In this document: piece by piece, positions 1 through 12,349 of the stretch
Position numbering within the stretch: position 1 is the first letter of the stretch
Layout of the letters: each line of letters opens with the position of its first letter
Assembly (NCBI GenBank): GCA_916700875.1
Contig: CAKAKS010000038.1
Location: forward strand, 9,589,719-9,653,718
DNA from: Sebastes aleutianus
Taxonomy: Eukaryota; Chordata; Actinopteri; Perciformes; Sebastidae
Direction of reading: 5' to 3'
DNA length: 64,000 nt
The notes under the pieces: model-generated
Database searches by the model: none
Told to the model about the DNA's origin: nothing
The model's input: the letters and a program-made list of their open reading frames with translations, nothing else
Program-made: the position numbers and the translations under genes

Positions 1-783
1 GTCCCCTTAGGTGATCCATAGTTTTCACAATCTAGACACAGAAAGTAGTGCAAAAGCCACATCTTTTTATGAGAGTTATGTGTCTAGAAGGGCCCAGTGC
101 ATGTGGACAGACCCAATCAATAGCAAAAGAAGAATCCCAGGTACCAAAACAAAGCTCGGAGGGAAAGGCCAGCCTTCTACAGATATAGAGAGGGAAATAT
201 AATTATCAGATATAGGCCACTTTTATCTGCAGGGAAGAGATGAGGCTGATATCGATTGCGGATTACCAGATTAACAGCCTCTGGATCAACTAGACACATA
301 AACAGTCAGCATCTGGGGAAAGGCAGAAGAACAAAGACAGTGAGACGGACAAAGGCCAATGGAGAGAGTAATAGAAAGAGAGATACCGAGAGAGAAGATA
401 AGACACATTGGGAGACGGAACCTGAAGGAGGCACAGAGGCAGAAAAGATTCATATGTCTTTATAACGCCGCGTGTCCACTGGACGAGCGCGTAAAGTCAT
501 CTCTGTATTTCATAGATAAAGCTCATCATTTTCTGTTTTCACTTAAGAATACTGAGATTAAAGGAGTAGAACGGAGTAATAGGTCAGTTTAAAGCGATTT
601 TCACCCAGATTCTGTCCACGTGTGACCAAAAGCCATGTTTCCAAATGATGCCTCTACCAATAGAAAGTGGGGACAAATGGAGCAAAGAAGGCAAATGAGT
701 CCATCAGAGTGATACAATGAACAGTGTGTTCGCAGTGTGCTGCGTTAAAAGTGTGATTATCACCCAGATTTTTTAATTAACTA

Positions 784-844
784 GTGTGAGAATTTAATGC
801 TTTTCCTTGTCATAGATAATAACTAAATGTCTTTGTGTTTTAGT
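784..844. repeat. Fragment of an older hAT-type repeat, cut by the element at 845
   Basis: The stretch ends in ATGTCTTTGTGTTTTAGT, which recurs at 2125-2150 in front of a sequence that runs into a TTAGTTGCAGCTAA terminus. A related piece (TTCAATGCTTTTCCTTG) recurs at 1555-1575. I infer that these are pieces of one older hAT family with a TAGGGCTGCAACTAA-type terminus, common in fish, broken and partly duplicated around the 845-1521 insertion. Confidence 0.5.
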
Positions 845-1521
845 TAGGGCTGTCAATCAATGAAAATATTTAATCGCGATTAATCGCAAATTAATCACAC
901 ATTTTTCGTCCGTTCAAAATGTACCTTAAAGGGAGATTTGTCAAGTATTTAATACTCTTATCAACATCGGAGTGGGTTAATATACTTGTTTTATGCAAAT
1001 GTGTGTATATATTTATTATTGGAAATCAATTAGCAACACAAAGCAATGTCAAATATTATTCAGAAACACTCATAAGCATAAAAAGTATGCACAAATCATA
1101 ACATGGTAAATTCCAACAGGCAACAACAGCTGTCAGTGTGTCAGTGTGCTGACTTGACTATGACTTGCCCCAAACTGCATGTGATTATCATAAAGTGGGC
1201 ATGTTTGTAAAGGGGAGACTCGTGTGTACCCATAGAACCCATTTTCATTCACATATCTTGAGGTCAGAAATCAAGGGAGCCCTTTGTAAATGGCCATGAT
1301 GGTTTTTCCTCGCCAAAATTTATCGCAAGTCTTGAGCGTTATTTAGCCTCCTTCCCAATAAGCTTGTATGACATGGTTGGTACCATTCTATTCCTTACTA
1401 CTACTACTATTTCTAATTTTGTATGATGCCAGTATCTCAACTCTAGCTTTAAAACTGAGCCCACTACAACCACCAAAAGATCGAATAAAGCCTTATTATC
1501 ACATTCACGTTGACAGCCCTA
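845..1521 (+). mobile_element. Non-autonomous hAT element, family A, full length
   Basis: The 677-bp unit begins TAGGGCTGTCAATCAATG and ends GTTGACAGCCCTA, giving inverted termini of about 12 bp typical of hAT MITEs. Inside the left terminus is an ATTAATCGCGATTAATCG-type sub-repeat. The core contains CACATATCTTGAGGTCAGA and a CCTCGCCAAAATTTA segment, which recur in at least seven other places in the window. It has no transposase frame. The flanking octamers (GTTTTAGT and TTTCTTAA) do not match well, so the target duplication has decayed or one border is rearranged. Mobilisation would need transposase from an autonomous relative elsewhere. Confidence 0.85.
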
Positions 1522-1739
1522 TTTCTTAAATATTGTTTTTCTTCCAAAGTGTGACAATTCAATGCTTTTCCTTGTTCTTGTTATATATGCAACCTGATAT
1601 CATGGAAAAGGGTGTAATAAACCCGCTGGTCCACCAGAGGATAGCGTGTCAGTGTCAATTTTACCTCGCCGAGGCGTGAATATTACACGTGTATGCAGGT
1701 GCAGTAACTTACCAGTAGGGGGCAACAAACCCACTTAGT

Positions 1740-1960
1740 TAGGTTTAGGAAAAACATCATGGTTGGGCTTAAAATAAAAACGTAAATTAAGTAAAATACG
1801 TACTGAAACAACGTAACATCAGGACGGAAAACACGTACAAACGTCACTACAAAACATGTGGAAAACGTCACTAACGTAACGTCCAAACAAAACAGTCTCA
1901 ATCTGGAACACCGGTCTCCTGGTTGAAAGAACGGTGATTTGTAGGATCCATCCACCTCCC
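1740..1960. repeat. Degenerate interspersed repeat with TTAGGTTTAGG motif
   Basis: Contains GTTAGGTTTAGGAAAAACAT followed by several AACGTCACTA- and AACGTAAC-like runs. The reverse complement of the TTAGGTTTAGG motif recurs three times at 10281-10390. I recognise this as a fish interspersed-repeat motif but cannot assign the class. Confidence 0.35.
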
Positions 1961-2116
1961 CTTTTGCCCACAATTAGTGATCTTTCTCCCCTTTTATTCT
2001 ACTTCCCTACATGTGGTTAAAAATTACACACCTAAAGCAAGAAGAACGTTCTTATTACACACTTTTGCCTTGCGTAGTATCTTGTCATTCACATGCATTT
2101 TGTGTGACCGGGCTGT

Positions 2117-2278
2117 ATATATGATAACTAAATGTCTTTGTGTTTTAGTTTGTTGGTAAGAAAAACAAAAGACATTTCTTAGTATTTTCAGTCATTTTTT
2201 AGACGATTAATTAAATGATACAGTAAATAATCATCAGATTAACCTATAATTAAAATAATCCTTAGTTGCAGCTAACCC
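2117..2278. mobile_element. hAT-type element, right-end remnant
   Basis: The segment runs from ATAACTAAATGTCTTTGTG through alternating GATTAATTAAATGAT and AATAATCATCAGATTAA motifs to TTAGTTGCAGCTAA. The order matches the end of the fish hAT family whose terminus reads TTAGTTGCAGCCCTA. The final CCCTA is mutated, and the left end is missing or displaced to 784-844. Confidence 0.6.
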
Positions 2279-2299
2279 AAACTCATATTTGTAATAAAA

Positions 2300-4860
2300 C
2301 AAATCAAGAATATTTTTGAAACTATGAACCCTTTGCTACTATTGATGACTGCACCCTGCCTAACTTTTCCTTAATTCAAATTAGTCCACGCAGAATGGAA
2401 ACACAGGAGAGTGCCATTACGCACACATTGCTCAGCTAACCCATAAATATTCATCGATCCAACCATTAAGAATTAAGAGCCGGGAATTGAGACTTGACTC
2501 TTGAAACTAAAGAACTTGACCTGTGGCCCTGCAGACAACACTAGAAACTACCCTGAGAGCCGGCTGACGTGAACTTTCAGCCTCGACCCATGAGTCGGCA
2601 AAAAGGTTTAGTTTATAGAGGCAATTTCCAGCGATGTGACCGGAGAGCCGTAATGCGCGCTGTGTGTAAATAAATGTCGGCACTGTGTCTCATTCGGCCT
2701 TGAAGACTGGAAGTGTGTGTGTTTTGCTCGGGTGGTGATGGAAGCGCTCTGGTCTGAATCACCCGGGCCTGACGTCACAGGGAGGTTGATATGCAGCCAA
2801 ATATTTCATGGAAAGAGAGTGAGTATCTCTGTGTTCTTGTTTTATTAATACTGATGCAACATCTATAGTCATTTGAGGCATACCGTAGGATTGAGAACAG
2901 AACATCAGAGAAGCAGGTTTGAAGTTATTTCTACACAGATTTCTATTTGTTTCAACCTACTTTGTAGACTCTTGTAGACCGGGACTTGCCACCCAGAACA
3001 GACTATTTCAAAGTGCATTCAGAGTTCTTCCCAGTGAGCGCGAACGGATCTGATTTACAAGCTGATTTGTCGAGACGAAGCTCAAACTGTGCCTCTCTGC
3101 CGTTTTAAATATTTTAAAAACCCACACCAAGAAGTATTCGCTAATACTTTGCAGGCCGGGTCTGTCAAACATTTTTCAGAAAAACAAAGCCAACGCCATC
3201 TGCTGCTCCTCTGCTCCGAGGTCTCTCTTTGATGCTCGTTGATTCGCTTTTCTAAATTGAGAGCCGTGAGTGAGTCATTCGCGGGACTCTAAAATAGAGA
3301 AAGGAGCAAGACAGCTGAGGGTGTATCATGCCCCTGAAGGTGTTAAGTAAGTGAAATCCACCTCGAAGAATCTAGTAAAAGAAAACCACAGCAGCGTGAT
3401 CACAGTGTGGCCTCTGGTCAGAGCAGTTCGTGTGAGGAGATTTTTTTTCTTCTATTTAGCCTTTATTTAACCACATCAGTCAAATTCCTGCTTGGCAAAT
3501 TAGCACAGCAGTAAAAGCCTGATTCTTTTGTGAGATATTTCAATTATATTAACATCCATGGAGATGCCCTTTTGTTCATCGACTGCTCTGACAACAACAG
3601 TTACTCTCCTAATGTCTTGAATCTCTATTGAAGAATGGAGAAAGAACGAGTGAAGAGGGACTGAGACATAGTTTAGATGCAAGATCATAAAAAAGCTGAA
3701 TGATGTGTTGCCTTCTAAACAACAAAACAGTGACAAAAGAACTACAACATGTTCCCATCCGAGAGGAATTCCTAGAAAGTCCAAGACTACTTTGCTCTAG
3801 TGCCTGACCCCCACCCCTCTCGATGGACACTTCTTGACTTCTTCAAGCTGCTGCAGAAACTAAGAGGCTTTGTTTTCTGTGGATTGCTGGACAGTCCTGT
3901 CACGGGTGTTTCCCAGAAATGACCAGATGCGTGGAATTCGAGGAAAGGCTGGCCCAGCGCCAGGGGAGGGGTGAGGAGGAGGGCGGGAAGAATGGAGGCA
4001 AAGGCGGAGAGGAGGGAAGTGGAATTGAAGAACAGAAAGGCCTGGTATTCTTGGAAAAACCCTTTTGCCTTTGGCAGTGGTTCTACCGGGAGATACCCAA
4101 ACACAAAAAGATCATCTTACATGTTTTATGCAAACCCACTGATGTAGCATGACTAACCAGCTTTCCCCCGGGGCTTTTTGCTCATGATAAAGTGAAAGAC
4201 GAACTATCTTAACGGTCCAACTATGACAAAGCGTCTTCGACTTGCGCTCGTGTTGTGGATTACAGCCGAGATCCTCTGATTATAGTTTACAATAATCTGA
4301 GAAAACACAACAGAATGTTGATGATCGCTCCAATTAGGAACAGCCTGATAAACAGATGTTGCTTGAATACCAGCGTTCGTCGTACCACAGAAGATCACTT
4401 AGTGCAGATGATGAAGTTTGTGTGAAACTGTGGCACCGCTATAAAAAGAAAGTTATTTTTCTCATTAAAGCAAAATCTAATTTAGCGAAATTTGAAGGCA
4501 TGCTGAGAGACATTAATGCCAGATTCCAGATCAAGTGTAAAAAAAAAAAGAAAGATAATTTAATAACTTCAAATAAGAGTATGAGGTCGGCAAGAAAACC
4601 ACAGATTTTGGCAGTTTTACTACAACTGAAAAGAAAAGAAGCACAAACCACAGAAAGACAAAGAGGGTGGCTAACCTCTGGAGAGCCAAATGAGTTTCAA
4701 TTTGTCTTCATACTGTTTCTGGCTGTTCATTCCCATGGTGCCAGAACTTATTTGATTATGTGATCTGAAATGAGCAAGCCAATTAGATTACAATTGATTT
4801 TCATAGTCACAAAGACAAATTACATGTGCAAAAAAAAAAGTATTAAGAATTTAAATCATA
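2300..4860. other. Unique-looking sequence, no gene or repeat recognised
   Basis: Open frames on both strands are short, without splice context or recognisable domains. A purine-rich patch lies near 3955-4040. Nothing else stands out. Confidence 0.4.
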
Positions 4861-4922
4861 TGGTGCTTTCCAATACCCATACTAGAAAGCTATTTAGTAT
4901 GCCAGAAACAGTATGTCCCAAT

Positions 4923-5851
4923 TAGGGGTCGGAATCACCTGAGGCCTCACTGTACCATATTATCATTATATACTTAAGTCACGTTACGATCGTATTGTAC
5001 AGTACAGTTATATGCACAGTATTGCAATAAGATATGTTATGATTTATTACCTTTTTTCAACTGCAAATTATGCAGTTTGTTAACATCTGTTTTATCTAAT
5101 ATGATACAGTTTTCACTCTGTTCAGCTTAGAGTTTTCATTTACATATCTTGAGGTCAGAGGTCAAGGAACCCCTTCGAAAATGGCCATGCCAGTTTTTCC
5201 TCGACAAATTTAGCGTACGTTTGGAGAGTTATTTAGCATTTTTCCCAACGAGCTAGTATGACATGGTTGATACCAATGGATTCCTTAGGTTTTCAAGTTT
5301 CAGGTGATACCAGTACACCACTCTAGCTTTAAGACTGAGTCCGCGACACACTCTGAAAGACAGAATAGCGGCTGACGTGCCGGCGGATTGTTAAGAGTTT
5401 AGTTTATATAATAGAAGGTCGATACTTGACGTCCGTGTATCAATTAGGGCTTTTACAGGTTTTTTATTTTTCATATATACAGTTAGTATGTAATAATAAT
5501 GTATAAATCCAAAAATAGCCCATGAAATAAGGAATAATCCCACAACATTACTCATATTCTACATTTATTATTATTAGTTATTCTCAAATGGATGTCGCTG
5601 TTAGTTATATGTAGAGGTACAGTAGTGCGGCAGCGGCATTGAAACGGCTGAGATGGAGACAGACCGACAGAAGAACATGTCAGCCTGCTGCGCCGCACCG
5701 CTCAGCCAAGCTTCGAATACCTTCAAATATTTCTCACCGAAGCTTTGAAGCCCAAAAAATGGTATTCGGGACAGCTCTAGCAGCAACACCATATTGCCAA
5801 GCAAAATATCGCAATATTAAGCCGTATGGATTATTTCCCCCCCAACCTCTA
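4923..5851 (+). mobile_element. Non-autonomous hAT, family B, itself interrupted
   Basis: The left terminus is TAGGGGTCGGAATCAC. The right terminus is TTTCCCCCCCAACCTCTA, displaced by the insertion at 5445-5779. Apart from that insertion it is collinear with the intact copy at 45399-45868: the CAACTGCAAATTATGCAGTT segment, then the shared TCTTGAGGTCAGAGGTCAAG core, then GATACTTGACGTCCGTG. The octamers outside (GTCCCAAT and GTCAAATG) match only partly. Confidence 0.75.
5445..5779 (-). mobile_element. Non-autonomous hAT, family C, inserted in family B
   Basis: In reverse complement it begins TAGAGCTGTCCCGAATACC and contains GGGCTTCAAAGCTTCGGTG, TTCGAATACC-like and CATCTCAGCCGTTTC segments. It is homologous to the forward copy at 59620-60095, but lacks about 60 bp of the distal terminal region and has no expanded GTGGCGCGGC array. 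The flanks GTATCAAT and GCAGCAAC agree at five of eight positions, consistent with an old target duplication. Short frames that cross it are by-products. Confidence 0.75.
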
Positions 5852-6169
5852 GTCAAATGCAGTATGCCAAAAAAAACACTTTTTTTTGCAGTATGCAAGC
5901 CAGGATGCTTCTCTGGCTACTCCGACCCAGAATCCTCTGCGCAGCGGAAGATAAGTCGCATTGACACAGACAGATGACAACCTGATGACAGCTCATAGAC
6001 GGACTACAACGGATATATGAGCAAGAGGGTCAAAGTTCAAGGCGCAATGTTATGACGTAGTAGTATGTCCCAATTGTATGAATACATGCAAAAGTACGTA
6101 TTTGTAAGGGCAGCCGCAGTGCGTACTAGAAGTACAAAGAAAAGTATGTGATTTGGAACGCAGCCATGG

Positions 6170-7700
6170 TGTCAGTCTCCAATCAGAAAGCTGGAAATTA
6201 AGCTTATTTGTGTGCTTGTAAATAGTGGAGCTTACTCAGACATATGATGTACTTGCTAAAACATCCTCCTTCCGCCCCGTTCCTAAACTCTGAGAGGAGA
6301 TATGTTAACATTATGTGTTTAAGTTCACCACATCTCTGACACATGCAGTTTCTTAATACACTCTTATCAGTGCACTTACGGATGACAGCCCGAGGTAATT
6401 CAACACATTCCCCCTCTGAGAGTATATTTTTCACAGCGCAAGAGCAGAGCGATGCAGTTGAGATATGATTGCAGAGAGCTTCTCTTTATTTTGATTTCTT
6501 TATATACGATGGTCGCGTCACCGGGTTTCGGCTGTTTATCTAATACCACTACACTATATTGTAAAAAGGGCGGACTGATTCCAGACCACCGGCCCTGCGC
6601 TGAGACATTTGATAAACACCAGGCAGATTTCCAGTGAGTCATTAGCTTCTATCACAACACAGAGGAGAGCGATGCAGGCCTAATGGGGAGGAAACATGAG
6701 ACCAGGCGTGCATGAGTAAAGATGACTCACAGCAACTCTTACTACACCCAACGAGGGACAGGCAATAGACCTAAAAGAGTAAATTGCGTACGCTTACTAG
6801 ATCTCGATTCCAAATGTGTAATGTATATACAAGTCACGCTGACCGACTCATTTCCTGATTAACGAGATTCGGAGAAAAGATCAGAGTTGATTTCGTACTG
6901 GGAAAAGAGGCCTGCAGCCAGGCTGGATTACTCTACGTGTGTGTGAGTGTGCATGTGCATTTAGCCTGTTCTTTAGTGTTTGTGATACTACATTTAAAAG
7001 TCAGGTGGTCTACAGCTGTGGCAGTTCTGTGTGTCTGTTTTTCTCTGTGGGAAAAAAAGTGAAGCAAAACATCTCAGAGGAAACTCAAGAGATCGCAGGA
7101 GGGTCAAGGTTATTCTGGCACCAAAAGGTGCAATCACTTCAGCGGATTTCAGAGATCAGACATCCTGTGTGGCTCCGACGCTAACCCTAATATAACTGCG
7201 ACTGAGAGCCGGCGGCCACGTCCTTCCGTGAACCAGCTAGACTCCCACTGCCAGGGACAGCACAGCAGCTACATCCCCGCAGATGAGGACGAGATGACGC
7301 CAAGAAAATCTCTGCATAATAAGGAATTAAGTGCTGCACATGGCAGAGAGAGTGCGAGTTTAAACAATAGATATTTTCCATGTGGATATGCAAAGCCGAA
7401 ATATTCAAAATCCACATTGTTTAGATATGAAGAAAGGCAGCAGACCCCCACAGGAGAAGGAAAAAGGCAAAAATGAGTCACATCGCAGGGAAACGGAAAG
7501 AGGCCTATCAAAAGCTTCATCACAGCTCTCCGAGTGTATCATGTGTGTTTTGTTTTATTCATTGTGTTAATGCCCTAAATAGATCTAAGTGCAAAGTCAT
7601 TCATTCTTGTCAGTGTGCTACTGTGTGCTACTTTTTTGGAGAATGCTTATGCATAGAAAATAAGAAGTGTTTGACAGTTTTATACAAAAGAAATAAGCAT
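6170..7700. other. No gene or repeat recognised
   Basis: Short frames only. The ones around 7190-7570 overlap on both strands and have no domain or splice support. Confidence 0.4.
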
Positions 7701-7707
7701 AAACCAT

Positions 7708-8734
7708 TATGGCTGGGACGATACAACTATCTCCCGATTCAATACTATCACGATACTTGGGTGCCGATTCGGTATGTATTACGATTCTAAAAGTATTGCG
7801 ATTTGATATTAAGATTTATTGCGACACCATGGGAAAAAGTTAGATAATACACTTCTAGGGATTTTATTTTGGAATTTTTTTTGATTTTCAGCATGTATGT
7901 ATTTAGAGATGCTCATTGTCAGGAATTATTATTTTTTTTCCAGCAACCCTAAAATCAAAGAACAAAGACATTTCCCTCACAAATTAGTGGTATTTTATTT
8001 TCAATTTATAAGGGACATTTAATGTTTTATACTTTTGGTGAATGTAATCCAATCAATTTTATTTCCATATATGTATTTTGTATATACAGTTCCCTCTGTT
8101 AACACCTTATTTTGAAAACTGGACGTAGTCACATGTTAAACTTCCGCTAACTTCGCCAAGTTCATCTCTAGCTCTACCCGTCAGCTCCGTTCTCTTTATA
8201 CATCCATGGTCAGCTCCATCGGGGCCGTTTGAATGCATTTAACATAAATGTCAGTATATGGGTGCTCTACAGTTGTAGCGTCGGCTGATTTGACCACGGA
8301 GATGAGCGTGACGGTCGGCTTGACCGCACGTTACCGCAATACGATAACGTTTCCTGTCCATGACAGAGTTAGCATTCAGACTTAGCCGTGATGTCTAGCT
8401 CTGCTTTTCCTGGCAATGGGTGAAACCCAAAGTGTTTCCATACTTTACTGCACGTGTGGTGTTTAACACTTTGGATTTAAAATGTGAGGGTGGCGGTCGT
8501 ATCCACGTGGACCCTCCAACTTTTTTTACTTTCTTGTTTCGGCTTGCTGCGGCCAACTGTGGTTTATTTTGGTTGACGGATACGGAACAAATATGACGTT
8601 ACTCAGACTACAACATTAGGAAGCGGTTACTTCCTTCTACCTCCAAATAGGCTCAAATGAAGCAAATATATTGATTCTGGCATAAAAAAATCTATTTCAA
8701 AATCGTTAAAAATAAACGTGATACATAGCTGAAT
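7708..8734 (+). mobile_element. Non-autonomous hAT, family D, right end degraded
   Basis: Collinear with the element at 42935-43966 over about 1 kb: GATACTTGGGTGCCGATT near 7753, CATGGTCAGCTCCATCGGG near 8205, GTGAAACCCAAAGTGTTTC near 8420, then an AAAATCGTTAAAAATAAACG tail. The left terminus has decayed to TATGGCTGGGACGAT. The right terminus is lost where its sister has CCCACCCCTA. It keeps a 68-bp segment (8324-8391) that is missing from the sister. It encodes no transposase. Confidence 0.75.
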
Positions 8735-8739
8735 ATATT

Positions 8740-9590
8740 TTATTATCTATAAACCATACATGAAGAAGATGCTTGTATACTTTACGGTGTGTGTGGTAAG
8801 CATGGCAAAATGCACACAGGTAGAAGTGTGAAGTAATAGAGAAAGGTGCTGAGGGATCTGCCCACAGCAGATAGAGATTGGAGATTGGGGAAAAGAGTTA
8901 TAGCTCCCAGGAACAGATCCGTACGGGCCTCTATGAAGCTCGATGCTGCCTGCAATTGAGCAGGATGGGATGGGAGGACAGCAGCAATGTTTTAAAGCAC
9001 TGCTAAGCCATCCTGGAATGAAGTGAAATGACCACATGTCACACTGAGATGAGAAGTGAGAGGGAGGGAACGGGCAGAGTGAGAAACAGTGCGGAGAGTA
9101 AAAAGAGAGAGAGAAAACAGAGTGTGTCGTTCTAAGAGGAATATTTCAGGGCGGTAAATGGAGCAGAACTCCATTCCAGCTCCTCTCTTAACCTCCCCCG
9201 GTGTCTCATCCTCTGCATGCAAAGCATGAAGCCCAGGAGACAAAGAAAACAGAGGAGCCGGAGAGACAAGCTTCAGGACAAAATAACACTGAATTAATAG
9301 ACAAGACATTTTGCTCATGCATTTGTTTTGACATAACAGAAAACACAGAGGCGCAGAATGGCAAGTGGTGAGGATTTGCTCTGTTCGTAATTGCCACTCT
9401 GAGGTTTAAGCGGTGAAAAGGTGAAGGCCGCTGACCCTGCCCACACACAGGCAACCACCAGGCTCGCCACCCACAGGGATATGCTTCTGCTGATTTATAG
9501 TTCACACATTCAATTGCTGCAACAGCTCCTTCCTAATAATAATTAACCTTTAAATAATCTATATTGTTAAACGAACAACAGATCACATGA
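8740..9590. other. No gene or repeat recognised
   Basis: Minus-strand frames at 8747-9505 overlap each other in different phases and match no family I know. Confidence 0.4.
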
Positions 9591-9599
9591 CTGCCTGTA

Positions 9600-10085
9600 T
9601 GTGAAAGAGGTTGCTCGTGGTGATGAACTATCACCCGACACTTCAGTTCCTCTCAGTTCTACGGAGCTTTACAGCGTCTTTCATGTCGTTGTTTTCGTTT
9701 TCCGGCTCACGATGTTACTGTGTTGGTTCACTCTCACTGCTCTCATACTGTAGCACCAAAGGGCAGACCAACACAGTTAGCGACTAGCTAGAGAACATAA
9801 TGGAGCATTTAGCAGCTAAAGAGCCTGATATTTCCCTCAGGAGTAGGAGGAGAACAAAAACAGAGCTAAAAGGAGCATGAATTATGGACTTGCATTGATT
9901 TGGTGGCCAGAAAAATGACTCCAAATAAATTCAAATGTTGCTCCATATGTGCTGGATGTATAAATGGGCAACTGTTTGCAAAGAGATTCTCAATATCACC
10001 TTGAAAGGTGATAATATGTTAGTGTTGCATTTACAGCTTGTTTCCGCTGCCCCCTAGTGGCCAAAAACGTGTTATTGCAGGTTTA
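9600..10085. repeat. Fish interspersed repeat, class uncertain
   Basis: The piece from TTCTACGGAGCTTTACAG to GCCCCCTAGTGGCCAAAAAC has the look of a widespread fish repeat (TCTACGGAGCTTT and CCCCCTAGTGGCC words). I recognise the style but cannot define termini. Probably a truncated non-autonomous DNA transposon. Confidence 0.4.
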
Positions 10086-10280
10086 AGTAATGCAAGCTGT
10101 ACCCACACACCCTAGCTATATCTACGAAGTCTATCTAAGTAAAGCATTGTAATTCGTATATAATCCACGTAATCATGGACCAGTAAGTATAAAGAGCGAC
10201 AAATGCTGCGTAGCGAGGAGGTCGGGGTGGATGGGAGGTTAAAAAAAAACACCAAACTTTTGCCGAGGACACAGTGATTG

Positions 10281-10388
10281 CCTAAACCTAACCAAGTATT
10301 TTAAGCCTACAAATTTGAAACCCAAACCACAATATTTTCCTAAACCTAACCAAGTAGTTTTGTTGCCTAAACCTAACCAAGTTGTTTC
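10281..10388. repeat. Three CCTAAACCTAACCAAG units
   Basis: The 16-bp motif CCTAAACCTAACCAAG occurs at 10281, 10339 and 10366, with spacings of 58 and 27 bp. It is the reverse complement of the type of motif at 1740. Probably part of a degenerate interspersed repeat rather than a telomeric array. Confidence 0.5.
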
Positions 10389-10399
10389 CTGTGAAGATC

Positions 10400-12230
10400 A
10401 AAGTTTATTTTGAAAAGACTGTATGCATTGAATGAGCAGAAATTTACACATGTAGCTGGACATTGGTAGAAAAATGCGAGATAACTCCTCGTAAGATTGT
10501 ATGAGGATACGTTGAGTAACACTGTGTAATATCACACACTGGTTTCTGAAGTGATGTTTTTTTGGAATTTACCGTCCTGGGAGTTGCCGAAATTTGGACA
10601 AAGGGCAGGAAGCCTGGCTAAATTTGATGAGCGACAGGCTAGTAGCAGCCGCCACAGCTGACTCTGATAAGCAGAGACACCTCTCAACTATCAGTACATA
10701 CTAAAACAAACTTGTCTCTATGCCATAATATTTCATTGAAGAAACAATGATTCTCTAAATTGTCAGACGAGAAATTAGGTCATGGGAGCCTAAAGTAAAA
10801 CACTTAACTTTAGATGGTGGAACAAATGCATTACTAAAGACTGTTGCACAATTAGTGGTCACAGTAATGTATGCTGTATACGTCTCCATAAGCTAAGTAA
10901 CTTTAAGCATGCTTTACATACTGCATATTATAGTGCAACTCGAACTGGGTGGCATATCTCTGACAAGCAGTGCATTCTGTGGAACATCATCATGGGATTT
11001 GTATGGAGTAATACTGCCAGATGGCGCTGAGGTACTAGAAAGCATATAGTAGATGATTAAGAACATTCACATTATGGTGCAACTCCACTGGGTAACATTT
11101 AGATATCAGTGTGTAAGACTTTCAGGGGTGATGCACTTTGAGATTGCCTCCTTGGCGGCGCCTGTATAATTAGTAGTACTGAAGTCATCAAAGTGCACCA
11201 AGTAAATGGAGCAAAGCGGCTCCAACAAACCTTCCACCTTTCACGAACCCAGCGCTGACTGCTGGGAGAGGACGAGTGGAGGGAGAGTGTTGTACGCAGT
11301 TTTACCTTTCACACAACAAATAATTGTTTACTGTTAGAGGGAGTGTGATAGAGTTAGAGGAAGAGTGATACCAAAGGATGTAACAATATCAAAAACACAC
11401 TGGTGAAGGAACAGCTGACATGTCTTCACACTTATCAATAGTGTGGCCCAGACTCTTTGTTGTCCATGTCCTAATAAACTCCTATTTTATGGCGGGAACA
11501 AAGTGTGCAATAACGTGTGCCTTCGCTTCATGCGTCTCTGTACGTGGCTTGACGGAGCCGACAGAGAAGTGAACCATCAAGCTCTTTTCCTCCAACAATG
11601 AGACTTGTTCAAGCGCTGCGTTTTTTGCTGCCAAAACAACACAGTGGAACTCTCAAAAACAACGATGCTGTTAAATAAATCAAAAATACCCCCGCAGCTT
11701 AGCTCAGCGGCAAAACCTGACACAGTAACAGAACCATGGATTCAGCCATTCTTCCTTTTTTAATTCATACACATAGGCAAAAAAAAAAGTGGTGTATTGT
11801 TTCAGAGACCAGACTAAAGTTTTATGGTGATTCTGCAATGCATCATGACACGACAGAAACACGTTTTGCTGGATCCTTATACTAAAACGATAGCAGGGAG
11901 GAAGTGGTTAACTGTCATTTGTTGTGGTTTGCTACTGTGTCCTGCTTAGAGGCACAGGAACCATTTCTACTCGCAGAATGCCTTTATATTATTTATTCAT
12001 TATCTGCATCTGTATTTATTGATATTCTGATTATGTGTTACTTATTTAATAACCCAGAATATGATTAAAGTGTATTTTGAACCCTGGAAATTAATTATTA
12101 GTCTAAATGTTTCAGGGGAAATTGAAATGATGTAACTGATAGCAAACCCGACGCTCACCTGACTAAATGGAAATGATGATAAATGATGTAATAAGTGTTT
12201 GTTGCTGACAGACAGACTCTTGTACATTTT
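10400..12230. other. No gene recognised
   Basis: Two related phrases, GTGCAACTCGAACTGGGT near 10935 and GTGCAACTCCACTGGGT near 11080, suggest a local degenerate duplication. Otherwise nothing was identified. Confidence 0.35.
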
Positions 12231-12236
12231 GAATAA

Positions 12237-12345
12237 AAACAAATGTGTGATTAATTTGCGATTAATCATGATTAACTATGGACAATCATGCGATTAATCT
12301 GAATTAAATATTCTAATCGATTGGAGATAATCAATTAAATAAGGC
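12237..12345 (-). mobile_element. hAT family A, terminal fragment
   Basis: AATGTGTGATTAATTTGCG, GATTAACTATGGACAATCAT and a trailing TTAAATATTCTAATCGATTG match the right end of the complete reverse copy at 54385-55080. The core and the other terminus are absent. Confidence 0.7.
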
Positions 12346-12349
12346 TGTG

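Larger units (their letters stand above)
4862..6165. mobile_element. Outermost MITE of a three-level nest (interrupted)
   Basis: The left end reads GCTTTCCAATACCCATACT. The right end, read in reverse complement, gives GCGTTCCAAATCACATACT, so the two form imperfect inverted termini. AGTATGCCAGAAACAGTATG at the left and AGTATGTCCCAATTG near 6062 on the right are typical of a fish MITE rich in AGTATG words. The middle is occupied by the hAT element at 4923-5851. The superfamily is not certain (Harbinger-like is possible). Confidence 0.6.

Noticed and set aside
10281..10388. Interstitial telomeric repeat
   Set aside because: The unit CCTAAACCTAACCAAG is not a run of CCCTAA, and the three copies are irregularly spaced.
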